From assembly GCA_900542145.1 (NCBI GenBank), contig UQMF01000009.1, positions 46,414 to 110,413 on the forward strand: a stretch of 64,000 nt of DNA, in the 5' to 3' direction. Shown piece by piece: positions 18,032 to 26,128 of this stretch. Made by a program: the position numbers and the translations under genes. How positions within the stretch are numbered: the first letter of the stretch is position 1; every line of letters begins with the position of its first letter. Under the pieces are notes generated by a model. The model worked only from the letters and a program-made list of their open reading frames with translations. It was not told where the DNA came from and ran no database searches. Source of the DNA: an uncultured Oscillospiraceae bacterium. GTDB lineage: Bacteria; Bacillota; Clostridia; Oscillospirales; Ruminococcaceae.

Positions 18032-20320
18032 TCAGAAAATCTTCAGCCCGTGTTTTTTCAGGGAATCGTTGGCGTATGCGTAGTGCATGTTCTCCCACTG
18101 CTGATAACCGTCGAACTTCTCAAGTTCCGCTCCGCCGCATATTGTGGAGGCAACGGTCGCCTGTGCACACACAGACCCGTTCCAGATGTAGCTTACGCCA
18201 TGGAATTTCTTCCTCAGCTGGGCAATATCCTCCTGGCGCACCACTTTCGGGCACACGATACGGGTTATCGGAAACGCGTCGCTGACCGGAGTATTTACCG
18301 CGCAGGATTCAATGCAGGTTTCCATGGAGGTTTCGATTCCATTTTCTATTCCGAAGTAGCTGCACATTTCGCCGAACGACATTGACAGCTGCTCCTCGAA
18401 GCACTGCTGGAGTATTTTTACGACCGCTGCAGCAAGCGCGGTTTCATCGTTGTCCGGAAGCGCGAGGATACCCGAATCCCGGAAGCACTTTTCGAGCTTG
18501 TCTTTCGGGACATTGTCTGCAAGTTCGTCCAGTTTCACGCGGACTTCCTCAGAATCCACCGAAAAGGCTTCCGTCACGCAGCTGTGTCCGGAATTGGATT
18601 CCTTAATGCTGTCGATTACCCCACCGCGGTTCATGGACATCTGCTCGAAGGGTGCCATCGCCTTCATGAGAACATCGTTATAGTAGTTTGTGAGCTTTTC
18701 GTTCAGCAGATTGAAGAAAGCTATCATAGGTTCGCTGCACTCAACTACCACGCTGGCCTCGGAAAAGCCCTTGAGTTCGAACAGGTACTGGTCAACCGCC
18801 TTGTTCACAAAGAGTCCTGCCGAGCGTACTTTTCTGTATGCGGCGCGCGTAAGCTCCCGGGTACGGGAAGTCTGGTCGGTCATGTCCTCAAGCTCAGATT
18901 TTATCCTGGCGATATTCACCCGAATCTCTGCAAAGCACTTTTTCAGTATTTCCTGCGCGTAGAACGGTCCCTTTGTGAAATCCGTCTTTGCGTTTTCGCA
19001 GTCGTGTATTATGCTGTCGGCAATTTCGCTGGCGCAGATCTCCGTACCAGCCTGTACTGCTTCCCTGGTGGCGTTTATCCAGTTGTGCACCACGTTTTCG
19101 GGATTATCGCTGCTTGCCTTGACGGATTTTGCAGAGAACGCCGGTTCAGAACGCTCGTCAAACTCTATCGTTGGCAGACTCCCACTTTTGGAAGCTACAA
19201 GATCGCGGTTTGGAGAAACCATGCCGGAGTACCTTTTAAGAAGTGCTTCGCCTACATTGTTTCCATTGAGTGTATGGTTCAGCCTGGTAAACAGTTTGAT
19301 GCCAAGATAGGACATCATCTTTCCTGCCGGAATCTCCACCACGGCGGAATTACAAGCCAGGTAACGGAAATCATGCGAAGCGTCCGCCTTGAGCATGTTG
19401 TATGACATTATCCGCTCAGCGTCGTCGTCCTTGCTGAATATTATCTCCATGCGGTTCAGTATCTTTTCCGAAGCAATGCTCATGGTGAGTTCGTAATTTT
19501 CCGCAGCCGGGATAAGGAAGCATGCGTTGAACGGCGGTTTGTCGGAATCCACGCTGAATGTTCGGGAGTACTGCTGAGAAAAGTGCTTCTTTCCACACTG
19601 GAACCTGTCGAGTTCGTTCTTTGCAACGATCGTGTTTGCTGAATAAAATCCCATGTCGCGGCTATCCTCTTCAATAAGCGCGGCGGTATCCGCAGCAAAA
19701 AGATAGCCGTTAATGCGAACCGGACCAGGATACACGGCAAACACACGATCCAGGATATACGCAAGGTCAATGAACATGCCGCCGAAGAACGGATCGCCCA
19801 GGTTTCCGGTAAGGATTATATCCACCGGCTTATCCGTGCTGCCAAATCCGCTCATAGTTTCGCCGGCAAGTTTGATTATCTGCTTCAAGTAGTGGAAAAG
19901 AGCCACTCTGCCGCACTGACGTTTTGTAAGCCCATATGTGGGTGTAGCCGGAGAATAGTTTTTCAGACCCTGATCAAACCATGACAGAGCTGAATCCGGG
20001 AGCTTCGCCGGGTTGTTCAGATACTTGTAGATCGCGTCCTCGGGAACGACAGGCAGCACATCTCCGTCAGTGGGTACGCTCCCCTCGTAGGAAGCCTGCT
20101 CAAGCAGCTTTTCCTCGCCAATGCAGAGAAACCGCACTTTCTGCGGATTCAGTCCGAAGCGTCTGGACGTGTTGTGCATGCACCGCAGCACGCAATCTGT
20201 GCCATTTTTTCCTATCCCTATTACATAGAGATTATTCATTCCATAGGAACTTTTCTGTCCCTTATAAAGTTTCTGGATCCTTTCTGGTCTGAGCCAGGCG
20301 ACCTTCTGTTCAATCTCCAC
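18032..20320 (-). CDS. divergent tubulin-like (Tubulin_2-type) protein
   Basis: A 762-residue soluble protein. Its N-terminal third follows the order seen in bacterial tubulin-like (Tubulin_2) proteins: a Rossmann-like first strand and loop YVIGIGKNGTD (32-42), a RQCGRVALFHYL segment (134-145), then ILTGNLGDPFFGGMFIDLAYIL (169-190, listed here by parts), which aligns with the family's SLAGGTGSGMF-IDIAYLLR region. The GGTGSG phosphate loop is not conserved. The C-terminal two thirds are mostly helical and unrecognised. It uses a GTG start with GGGGTG seven bases before it; that site overlaps the stop of the upstream hydrolase gene, implying coupling. The family call is by motif memory; GTP binding is doubtful. 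Confidence 0.68.
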   Translation of the reverse strand: MEIEQKVAWLRPERIQKLYKGQKSSYGMNNLYVIGIGKNGTDCVLRCMHNTSRRFGLNPQKVRFLCIGEEKLLEQASYEGSVPTDGDVLPVVPEDAIYKYLNNPAKLPDSALSWFDQGLKNYSPATPTYGLTKRQCGRVALFHYLKQIIKLAGETMSGFGSTDKPVDIILTGNLGDPFFGGMFIDLAYILDRVFAVYPGPVRINGYLFAADTAALIEEDSRDMGFYSANTIVAKNELDRFQCGKKHFSQQYSRTFSVDSDKPPFNACFLIPAAENYELTMSIASEKILNRMEIIFSKDDDAERIMSYNMLKADASHDFRYLACNSAVVEIPAGKMMSYLGIKLFTRLNHTLNGNNVGEALLKRYSGMVSPNRDLVASKSGSLPTIEFDERSEPAFSAKSVKASSDNPENVVHNWINATREAVQAGTEICASEIADSIIHDCENAKTDFTKGPFYAQEILKKCFAEIRVNIARIKSELEDMTDQTSRTRELTRAAYRKVRSAGLFVNKAVDQYLFELKGFSEASVVVECSEPMIAFFNLLNEKLTNYYNDVLMKAMAPFEQMSMNRGGVIDSIKESNSGHSCVTEAFSVDSEEVRVKLDELADNVPKDKLEKCFRDSGILALPDNDETALAAAVVKILQQCFEEQLSMSFGEMCSYFGIENGIETSMETCIESCAVNTPVSDAFPITRIVCPKVVRQEDIAQLRKKFHGVSYIWNGSVCAQATVASTICGGAELEKFDGYQQWENMHYAYANDSLKKHGLKIF

Positions 20321-20333
20321 GAAAAAGCACCCC

Positions 20334-21116
20334 TTACTTTGCGTAAAAATCTTTGTACAGATTCTGACGTCTGTCTTTTTTCAGCGGAAATCCATTGCGG
20401 ATACCGCTGACTTCCTCTTTTGATATGTCGGCGTATATCAGCTGCTCTTTATATGGTTCAGCAGCCGAAATCACCTCTCCTGTCGGCGAGCATATCATGC
20501 TTCCGCCGGAATAAACAAGCCCTCCGCCTGTTCCGCAGCGGTTACAGCCGGCTATATAGCACTGGTTTTCGATTGCACGAGCTCTCATCAGGGTATTCCA
20601 ATGATACATGCGGGAATCCGGCCAGTTTGCGATAACTAATATCAGCTGGCATCCTTCCGACATTGCCTGGTATATTTCAGGAAATCGCAGATCGTAGCAA
20701 ACTGAAAGCCCCACGGTCATGCCGCAGACCTTTGCTGTTACAATTCGCGCCCCTCCGGAATACACGTTGCACTCTCCTCCGTAAGAAAACGGGTGTATCT
20801 TGTCGTATTCCGCCGTGATATTTCCGTGATCCGCAATGCAAAGCCGATTGGTTATCCTGCCATTGGAATTGCATGCAAATCCGAATGCCGCCGCTGTATG
20901 TAATTCCCGGGTGATTTCCTGGAAAAAAAGCACGGTTTCGCCGTCGGAATGCTCCGCAAGAGAAGCGTTCATCGTAAATCCGGTGAGCGACAATTCCGGG
21001 AAGATCACAAGTTCAGCCCCTGATTCCACGGCTTCCTTCATCAGTTCGCGGCAGCGGCGCATGTTGGCAGCCTTATCCTCCCACACAATATTGGTCTGGG
21101 TAAGACATATTTTCAC
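20334..21116 (-). CDS. carbon-nitrogen hydrolase (nitrilase superfamily)
   Basis: About 260 residues with the full nitrilase triad: E41 in FPELSLTGF, K106 in YDKIHPFS and C140 in SVCYDLRFPE. The order and spacing fit omega-amidase/YafV-like members that hydrolyse small amides such as alpha-ketoglutaramate, but substrate is unproven. An ATG at 21134 is in frame, but the ribosome site CTGGAGG lies within its first codons; the GTG at 21116, eight bases after GGAGG, is the better start (VKICLTQTN). It is the first gene of the unit with the tubulin-like and transglutaminase genes. Confidence 0.9.
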   Translation of the reverse strand: MKICLTQTNIVWEDKAANMRRCRELMKEAVESGAELVIFPELSLTGFTMNASLAEHSDGETVLFFQEITRELHTAAAFGFACNSNGRITNRLCIADHGNITAEYDKIHPFSYGGECNVYSGGARIVTAKVCGMTVGLSVCYDLRFPEIYQAMSEGCQLILVIANWPDSRMYHWNTLMRARAIENQCYIAGCNRCGTGGGLVYSGGSMICSPTGEVISAAEPYKEQLIYADISKEEVSGIRNGFPLKKDRRQNLYKDFYAK

Positions 21117-21199
21117 GGCACACACCTCCAGCAATCGCGGAATCAGCGCATGGATCCGCAGGAATACTGACTTCCATATTTATCAGCGCTTATGTTATT

Positions 21200-21228
21200 A
21201 TTATACAATATTAAAATGATATTGTCAA
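21200..21228 (-). promoter_or_regulatory. perfect-consensus sigma-A promoter for the hydrolase/tubulin-like/transglutaminase unit
   Basis: TTGACA at 21223-21228, a 17-base spacer and TATAAT at 21200-21205 on the minus strand, a full match to the consensus. The leader to the GTG start is about 77 bases. This predicts strong vegetative expression of the unit. Confidence 0.88.
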
Positions 21229-21283
21229 CACAGAATGTGACTTTTACATAAAATTTTATAAGTTGCACAAATTAAACGGCCCG

Positions 21284-21778
21284 TTACTGTTTGGTGTGCC
21301 GGGTCCTGTAATAGGATACAAGTATAATGACCGTAGCAATCATATACAGTAAAAGCGCCGCAAGTACCACGGCTTTCTCAGTGAGCGCTCCGTTTATGGC
21401 GATGGCAAACGGGGGTTCGTCTTCGTCGGGAAGTATTATCATAACATATATCGGAATCAGGACGATGACTGTCAGCGCGTTATACAGGACCTGCTTCCCG
21501 GAAACTCCGAACATGCATTCCTTTACTGCCAGGGAGATGACCCACCAGAGATAAACAGCCCCGGCAACAAACACCATGCCCGAAAAGGCGCTTTCCAAAA
21601 AGCCGATAAACTCGTTCAGCACAACGCACAGTGCGGAAGCGATTGCATAAATGACAAGCGACTGCACCAGGATATGTGTGCGAAGCTGTTTCTGCCGCTC
21701 ATCAAATATTTCCTTTTCGCTGCCTGGTTCGCCGAGTATCATCTTTTCGCAGAATTTGTCAAAGCTCTTCATGCTCAT
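21284..21778 (-). CDS. four-helix membrane protein coupled to an XRE regulator
   Basis: About 164 residues from the ATG at 21778 (MSMKSFDKF). There are four hydrophobic segments: about 37-57, 63-85, 97-117 and 134-156. A short cytosolic N-terminus with EIFDERQKQLR precedes the first. The pattern matches the small membrane proteins that clostridia often encode right after a YozG-like XRE regulator; their function is unknown. The start lies inside the regulator gene (20-base overlap) with GGGAGG nine bases upstream, so translation is coupled. Longer upstream starts in the frame run further into the regulator gene and are less likely. Confidence 0.82.
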   Translation of the reverse strand: MSMKSFDKFCEKMILGEPGSEKEIFDERQKQLRTHILVQSLVIYAIASALCVVLNEFIGFLESAFSGMVFVAGAVYLWWVISLAVKECMFGVSGKQVLYNALTVIVLIPIYVMIILPDEDEPPFAIAINGALTEKAVVLAALLLYMIATVIILVSYYRTRHTKQ

Positions 21779-21980
21779 TTTTTTCATCCTCCCAGAATAA
21801 TTCGTCAAGCGTCTTTCCCAGGGCACGGCAGATGGCTATGCACAGGTTTATTGTGGGGTTGTAATCCCCGTTTTCTACGGCGTTTATGGTCTGCCTGGTG
21901 ACCCCGATCTTTTTGGCAAGAGCCTCCTGTGAAATATCCATTGAAGCCCTGGCTGCCTTTAATCTGAGATTTTTTGCCAT
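21759..21980 (-). CDS. XRE/YozG-family helix-turn-helix regulator
   Basis: A 73-residue protein that is essentially one helix-turn-helix domain: NLRLKAARASMDISQEALAKK, then the recognition part VTRQTINAVENGDYNPT and LCIAICRALGKTLDELF (segments given separately). This is the YozG-like class of small XRE regulators, usually transcribed with a membrane protein as here. A long palindrome covers its own promoter, so autoregulation is likely. It is the last gene before the divergent spoIVB. Confidence 0.94.
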   Translation of the reverse strand: MAKNLRLKAARASMDISQEALAKKIGVTRQTINAVENGDYNPTINLCIAICRALGKTLDELFWEDEKNEHEEL

Positions 21981-21997
21981 AATCTCACCTCGTAATC

Positions 21998-22026
21998 AGT
22001 ATAACATATATTTGTCAACATGTCAA
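21998..22026 (-). promoter_or_regulatory. sigma-A promoter for the XRE regulator and membrane protein
   Basis: -35 TTGACA at 22021-22026, 17-base spacer, -10 TATACT at 21998-22003. The -35 box lies inside the left arm of the palindrome at 22011-22048, so a bound dimer would block RNA polymerase. Confidence 0.85.
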
Positions 22027-22048
22027 GTATATTTGACATGTTGACAAA
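22011..22048. promoter_or_regulatory. 38-bp palindromic operator
   Basis: Perfect 16-base arms (TTTGTCAACATGTCAA at 22011-22026 and its complement at 22033-22048) around GTATAT. Each arm itself contains TGTCAA and TTGACA-like half sites, so two dimers could bind. It overlaps the -35 box of the XRE gene. The binding protein is inferred to be that regulator. Confidence 0.75.
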
Positions 22049-22202
22049 ATTATTTCTCATGTTTTTTACAGGGAAAATGGACATAATATTTTTATTCATT
22101 TATATAAACGCGCCCGAGACGGCTAAGCATGTTCGGGACATATAATTCCGCTTGTAATTTCCTTTTATATTTCACCCACGCCTGCAAATAGTAAAAGCGT
22201 GA

Positions 22203-22218
22203 CGGAGAAGATTCTCCG
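22203..22218 (+). other. short hairpin in the spoIVB leader
   Basis: CGGAGAA-GA-TTCTCCG, perfect seven-base arms, ending 20 bases before the spoIVB ATG. The rest of the 190-base divergent gap (22049-22238) is AT-rich. I could not identify a convincing sigma-F or sigma-G promoter in it, nor a sigma-A one facing spoIVB. Confidence 0.4.
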
Positions 22219-22238
22219 AATGAATATATCGGGGTGAA

Positions 22239-23462
22239 ATGATGGAAAGAGCAGGCAATTGGATTTCCGGGGTATTCTGCTGGCTGATAGCGGCGGCGGT
22301 GGGATTCATCGGGATTTATTCCGCGGTTCTTCCCGGGGAGCTTTTAGTGCAGACCGGCGGAGAAATAAGCGGCGGATTCATGGGCGCGGAGCTTACGGAG
22401 CAATACGGCGGCTGGGGATATTCAATGGGAAGCATGCGCATTAAGCAGGTAGAGCTGTCGCAGGTGGAGCGGCGCATGATGGTGCCCGGGGGTACTCCGT
22501 TTGGGATCAAGCTGCGCACCGAGGGAGTCATGGTGGTTTCTGTGAACAAAGGTTCCCCTGCGGATAAGGCTGGAATACGCGCCGGGGACATAATATCGGA
22601 CGTGAACGGAATTCCCGTGCAGACGAATTCCGAGATCGCGGCGGCGGTGCAGATGGAGCCCTCTGGCAGCCGAGTGGTATTTTCGCGCGGCGACAGCGAG
22701 AAGTGCGTCACCATAGTTCCGCAGAGCGCGGAAGGTCAGCTCCGACTCGGAGCCTGGGTCAGGGACAGCGCGGCAGGCATAGGCACCCTCACCTTCTACG
22801 ATCCGGAATCCGGAGTGTTCGGAGGGCTGGGGCACCCGGTGAGCGACGTGACTACCGGGGATCTTATGCCGATGTCCAGCGGCGAGGTTACTCAGGCGGA
22901 AATATACAGCGTGGTCAAGGGCTGTAACGGCGAGGCAGGCGAACTGTGCGGAGATCTGTGCCCGAGCACCGTCGGCGCACTTTCGGCGAATACGCCTGTG
23001 GGAGTGTTCGGGGAGCTTTCGCAGGAATACGAGGGCAAAGCGCTCCCGGTGGCTTTCCGGCAGGAGGTAGAGTGCGGTCCGGCAGTGATATTGTCCACCA
23101 TATCCGGCAGCGAGCCGCAGGAATACTCCATCGAGATAGAGAAGATCAACCTGTGCGCCATGAACGGAACCAAGGGAATGGTCATCAGGGTGACTGACGG
23201 CAGACTGCTGGATTCCGCCGGGGGGATAGTACGAGGAATGAGCGGCAGTCCGATAATACAGAACGGAATGATCGTCGGCGCAGTAACGCATGTTTTCCTG
23301 AACGATCCGGCGAGGGGATACGCCGTGTTCGCAGAAACTATGCTGGAGCAGATGGATTCGGTGCTGGGCTCCGCCGCCGCTCCGGCGGTTACATATTATG
23401 TAAGCAAAAAATCTTCATTTATCCGTATAAATGCCTTGATTTATAAAAAAAATCTGTTATAA
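22239..23462 (+). CDS. spoIVB: SpoIVB sporulation peptidase
   Basis: A 407-residue S55-family serine protease that is secreted from the forespore and triggers pro-sigma-K processing. One N-terminal membrane anchor (about 10-32) is followed by a PDZ domain (about 95-160) and the protease domain. Catalytic His is H199 in GGLGHPVSD and the catalytic Ser lies in GMSGSP (335-337), with the expected acidic residue in HVFLNDP. The second of two adjacent ATGs (22242) is spaced better from GGGGTG. The last 24 residues (from about 384) are basic and lack a known family equivalent; the next gene's promoter lies within them. The usual neighbour spo0A is not downstream here. Confidence 0.94.
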   Translation: MMERAGNWISGVFCWLIAAAVGFIGIYSAVLPGELLVQTGGEISGGFMGAELTEQYGGWGYSMGSMRIKQVELSQVERRMMVPGGTPFGIKLRTEGVMVVSVNKGSPADKAGIRAGDIISDVNGIPVQTNSEIAAAVQMEPSGSRVVFSRGDSEKCVTIVPQSAEGQLRLGAWVRDSAAGIGTLTFYDPESGVFGGLGHPVSDVTTGDLMPMSSGEVTQAEIYSVVKGCNGEAGELCGDLCPSTVGALSANTPVGVFGELSQEYEGKALPVAFRQEVECGPAVILSTISGSEPQEYSIEIEKINLCAMNGTKGMVIRVTDGRLLDSAGGIVRGMSGSPIIQNGMIVGAVTHVFLNDPARGYAVFAETMLEQMDSVLGSAAAPAVTYYVSKKSSFIRINALIYKKNLL

Positions 23463-23463
23463 T
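23436..23463 (+). promoter_or_regulatory. sigma-A promoter for the kinase/HAD/addB/addA unit
   Basis: TTGATT at 23436-23441, 16-base spacer, TATAAT at 23458-23463. It sits in the last codons of spoIVB and would start transcription about 60 bases before the PfkB kinase ATG. Confidence 0.75.
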
Positions 23464-23531
23464 ATTATAGTAGTATCATTTTCGCGATATTACGGGGAAA
23501 ATACAGACGTATAAAAAGAGAGGGTTTAATT

Positions 23532-24494
23532 ATGGATAAGGTACTTCTGATCGGTGAGCCTATGGAACTGCTTCTTGCCGAGGAGGAGGGCGCTCTTGCT
23601 GATATATCGCATTTCAGGGCAAGCGTTTCCGGCGCAGAAATGAACGTTGCCGTGGGACTTTCCCGGCTGGGAATCTGCCCGAGATTCATGACGCGGCTTG
23701 GAGATGATCCCCGGGCAATGCGCATTCGCAGCTTCATGAAGGCAAACGGAATATCCGACGACCTTATCATAACTGATCCGGCTCATCATACCGGTGCGAT
23801 GATGAAGAGTAAATCCGAGCCGGGCAAGCATGAGATATACTACTTCCGGCAGGATTCCGCGGCTTCCTTCCTCTGCGAACAGGACGTGGATTCCCTTGAC
23901 CTGTCGGATATAAGGGCAGTACATTTTACTGGCATATTTCCGTCTATTTCGGAATCGGCTGCCAGAGCGGCGCACCACCTGGTAAAGCGTGCAAAGGCAG
24001 AAAATATTACCGTCGTTTTTGATCCCAATCTACGTTGTCAGCTCTGGGACAGCTCTCCAGAAACAATTGCGCTGCTGAATAAGTTCGCGGCGAATTCTGA
24101 TGTTTTCCTGCCGAGTCTGAAGGAAGCCGAAACCCTGTGCGGGCTTTCCGACCCGGAAAAAATTGCGGATCACTACTTATCCCTGGGTACGAAAAAAGTT
24201 GTTGTCAAGCTGGGAAAACAGGGCGCGTATTACAAGAGCCGTGTCGAGAGCGGGATCGCTCCCACGTTCGCTGCGGATTCCGTGGTGGATACCGCCGGCG
24301 CCGGCGATGGATTCGCGGCAGGACTCATAAGCGGAATATGCGATGAGATTCCCCTTGGAGAAGCAGTATTCCGTGCGAATGCCGTTGGAAGCATGCAGAT
24401 ACAGAATGCCAGCGACAATGCCGGGCTTCCGACGTTGGCGGAGCTGCGCGAATACATGCTCAATCACAGATTTGTTGACCCCCAGCGTGATTGA
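23532..24494 (+). CDS. PfkB-family carbohydrate kinase (2-keto-3-deoxygluconate kinase-like)
   Basis: A 320-residue ribokinase-fold kinase. The N-terminal signature SGAEMNVAVGLSRLG (33-47) and the C-terminal DTAGAGDGFAAG (253-264), with D259 as catalytic base, are both intact; FDPNLR at 163-168 is also typical. The closest class by these features is KdgK, which phosphorylates 2-keto-3-deoxygluconate, but no aldolase or uronate genes are adjacent, so the sugar is uncertain. It is the first gene of a plus-strand unit that continues into the HAD fusion and addAB. Confidence 0.88.
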   Translation: MDKVLLIGEPMELLLAEEEGALADISHFRASVSGAEMNVAVGLSRLGICPRFMTRLGDDPRAMRIRSFMKANGISDDLIITDPAHHTGAMMKSKSEPGKHEIYYFRQDSAASFLCEQDVDSLDLSDIRAVHFTGIFPSISESAARAAHHLVKRAKAENITVVFDPNLRCQLWDSSPETIALLNKFAANSDVFLPSLKEAETLCGLSDPEKIADHYLSLGTKKVVVKLGKQGAYYKSRVESGIAPTFAADSVVDTAGAGDGFAAGLISGICDEIPLGEAVFRANAVGSMQIQNASDNAGLPTLAELREYMLNHRFVDPQRD

Positions 24495-24514
24495 TTTAAT
24501 TTCGGAGTAACATA

Positions 24515-26128
24515 ATGACGCTTTATGCCACTGACCTTGACGGGACCCTGCTGCGTTCCGATAAAAGCATTTCTGATGAAAGCGCTGAACTGCTTAATCA
24601 GCTGACCGACCGGGGCGTGCTATTCACGTTTGCGACAGCGCGCTCCTATTCCAGCGCTTCTCCCCTGCTCACAAAGCTTCGACTTAACTGCCCCGCTGTA
24701 ACGTTCAACGGGGTTTTTGTCGTTGACCCCAGAGATGGGCGGCATATCGTCGAGAATATCTTTTCCCGGGATTCCCTCCGGCTGGCGGTGGACTATTTCA
24801 ACAGCAACGACCTGGCACCGCTGGTGTATTCCTACATTGACGGCAGGGAGCGCGTCAGCTACCTTGAGGACAGGCTGAAGGACGTGTACGGCTACGTCAG
24901 CACACGGCAGGGCGACAAAAGACTGCGTCCGGTCAAGTCCCGGGAGGAGCTTTTCCGGGGGCGCGTATTCTATTTTACCCTGCTTGACCCGAAAACAGAT
25001 ATTACGGAGCTTGACAGCGTTTTCAGCCGGGAGAACGGATTCGCTGTGAATTTTATGCCGGACACATACAACAAGGACGAGCTGTGGTACGAGATTTTCA
25101 GCAGGAACGCCAGCAAGGCTTCCGCGTTGCTACAGGTACTTGAACTCACGCACGCTGACCGGCTCGTCTGCTTCGGGGATAACAACAACGACATGTCGAT
25201 GATAAGAGCAGCGGACGTCGGAGTGGCTGTCGCGAATTCCTGCGATGAACTGAAGCAGGCGGCGGATACAGTCATAGGTTCCAACGACGAAGGTGCTGTC
25301 GCTTGCTATATCGCAGAGGAATGCGGAATTTCCCTGCCAGATAGGGAGCGAGAAGTTCCCAAGCCGCTCATAAATGCTGAACGTTTTTCCAATGCGCTAA
25401 GCGCAGGAATGTCCCGGGTGCGCGGAATGCATGGCTCGGTAGGCACTCAGAACGAGAAGCTTATCCACGCAGTGCTGAAGAATTACTACGCGCCCTACAG
25501 CGATGACCAGGAGGTCAGGATAGGCAAATTCTTTGCGGACGCTGTGACGGAGGAAGGAATCTTCGAGATTCAGACCCGGCACTTGTATGTGCTGAAGGAG
25601 AAGCTCAAAGCGTTTACCGAAGCCTCCCGTGTGACTATCGTGCACCCGATGGAGGTTCTCACCAGGAACGTGTATGTGGATTCCGACACCGGAGAGGTGC
25701 TTGAGGAAACTCCGTTCCGGCGTATGTACAGGAAGCTGGCGCTCTTTGAGGAGCTGTATTCCATCAGGGACTTCCTGTCGGACAGCCGGCTGACTATCAT
25801 CATCGCCAAGCTGAAAACGGAACGCCGTATCGCCTACCCCGGAGGACAAAAGCCGGATATGCGCAGCCGCTCAGTCCGCAAGAAGGCGCAGATAACGCGG
25901 ATCCCGCTGGAACTTGCGGAGGAGATAAGAATTCCGCTTCCGGGTGGTTTGCGCGTATTCCTGCCGGAGGGGCTGCCTGAGCAGTTCACCAAGGCGGATT
26001 TCTGTAAGATCGCGAAGGAATCCTCTGCGTCGCTCCGGCTGGAAGTACTGCGCGCCGCCGGAATAATTGTCCAGGTCGGTACCCAGGGACGGAGATATCT
26101 GTATTCACTGAATAAGGAGGTGCTGTAA
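24515..26128 (+). CDS. HAD (Cof-type) phosphatase fused to a nuclease-like C-terminal domain
   Basis: A 537-residue two-part protein. Residues 1-270 are a complete Cof-type HAD phosphatase: ATDLDGTLL (D7, D9), the motif III lysine near K201 and GDNNNDMSMI (221-230). Residues 307-537 match a separate clostridial family that begins VGTQNEKLIHAVLKNYY and carries ADAV...FEIQT (D342, E351, Q353) like the D-ExQ/K core of PD-(D/E)XK nuclease folds, then a helical region and a C-terminal winged-helix-like part. In other genomes I recall this second part as an independent protein. The gene ends just before addB, which starts eight bases after an AGGAGG inside it. No frameshift is needed: the frame is continuous. 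Confidence 0.82.
   Translation: MTLYATDLDGTLLRSDKSISDESAELLNQLTDRGVLFTFATARSYSSASPLLTKLRLNCPAVTFNGVFVVDPRDGRHIVENIFSRDSLRLAVDYFNSNDLAPLVYSYIDGRERVSYLEDRLKDVYGYVSTRQGDKRLRPVKSREELFRGRVFYFTLLDPKTDITELDSVFSRENGFAVNFMPDTYNKDELWYEIFSRNASKASALLQVLELTHADRLVCFGDNNNDMSMIRAADVGVAVANSCDELKQAADTVIGSNDEGAVACYIAEECGISLPDREREVPKPLINAERFSNALSAGMSRVRGMHGSVGTQNEKLIHAVLKNYYAPYSDDQEVRIGKFFADAVTEEGIFEIQTRHLYVLKEKLKAFTEASRVTIVHPMEVLTRNVYVDSDTGEVLEETPFRRMYRKLALFEELYSIRDFLSDSRLTIIIAKLKTERRIAYPGGQKPDMRSRSVRKKAQITRIPLELAEEIRIPLPGGLRVFLPEGLPEQFTKADFCKIAKESSASLRLEVLRAAGIIVQVGTQGRRYLYSLNKEVL

Noticed and set aside
22049..22238. Sigma-F or sigma-G promoter for spoIVB
   Set aside because: Expected by biology, but no pair of boxes at the right spacing could be found by eye.
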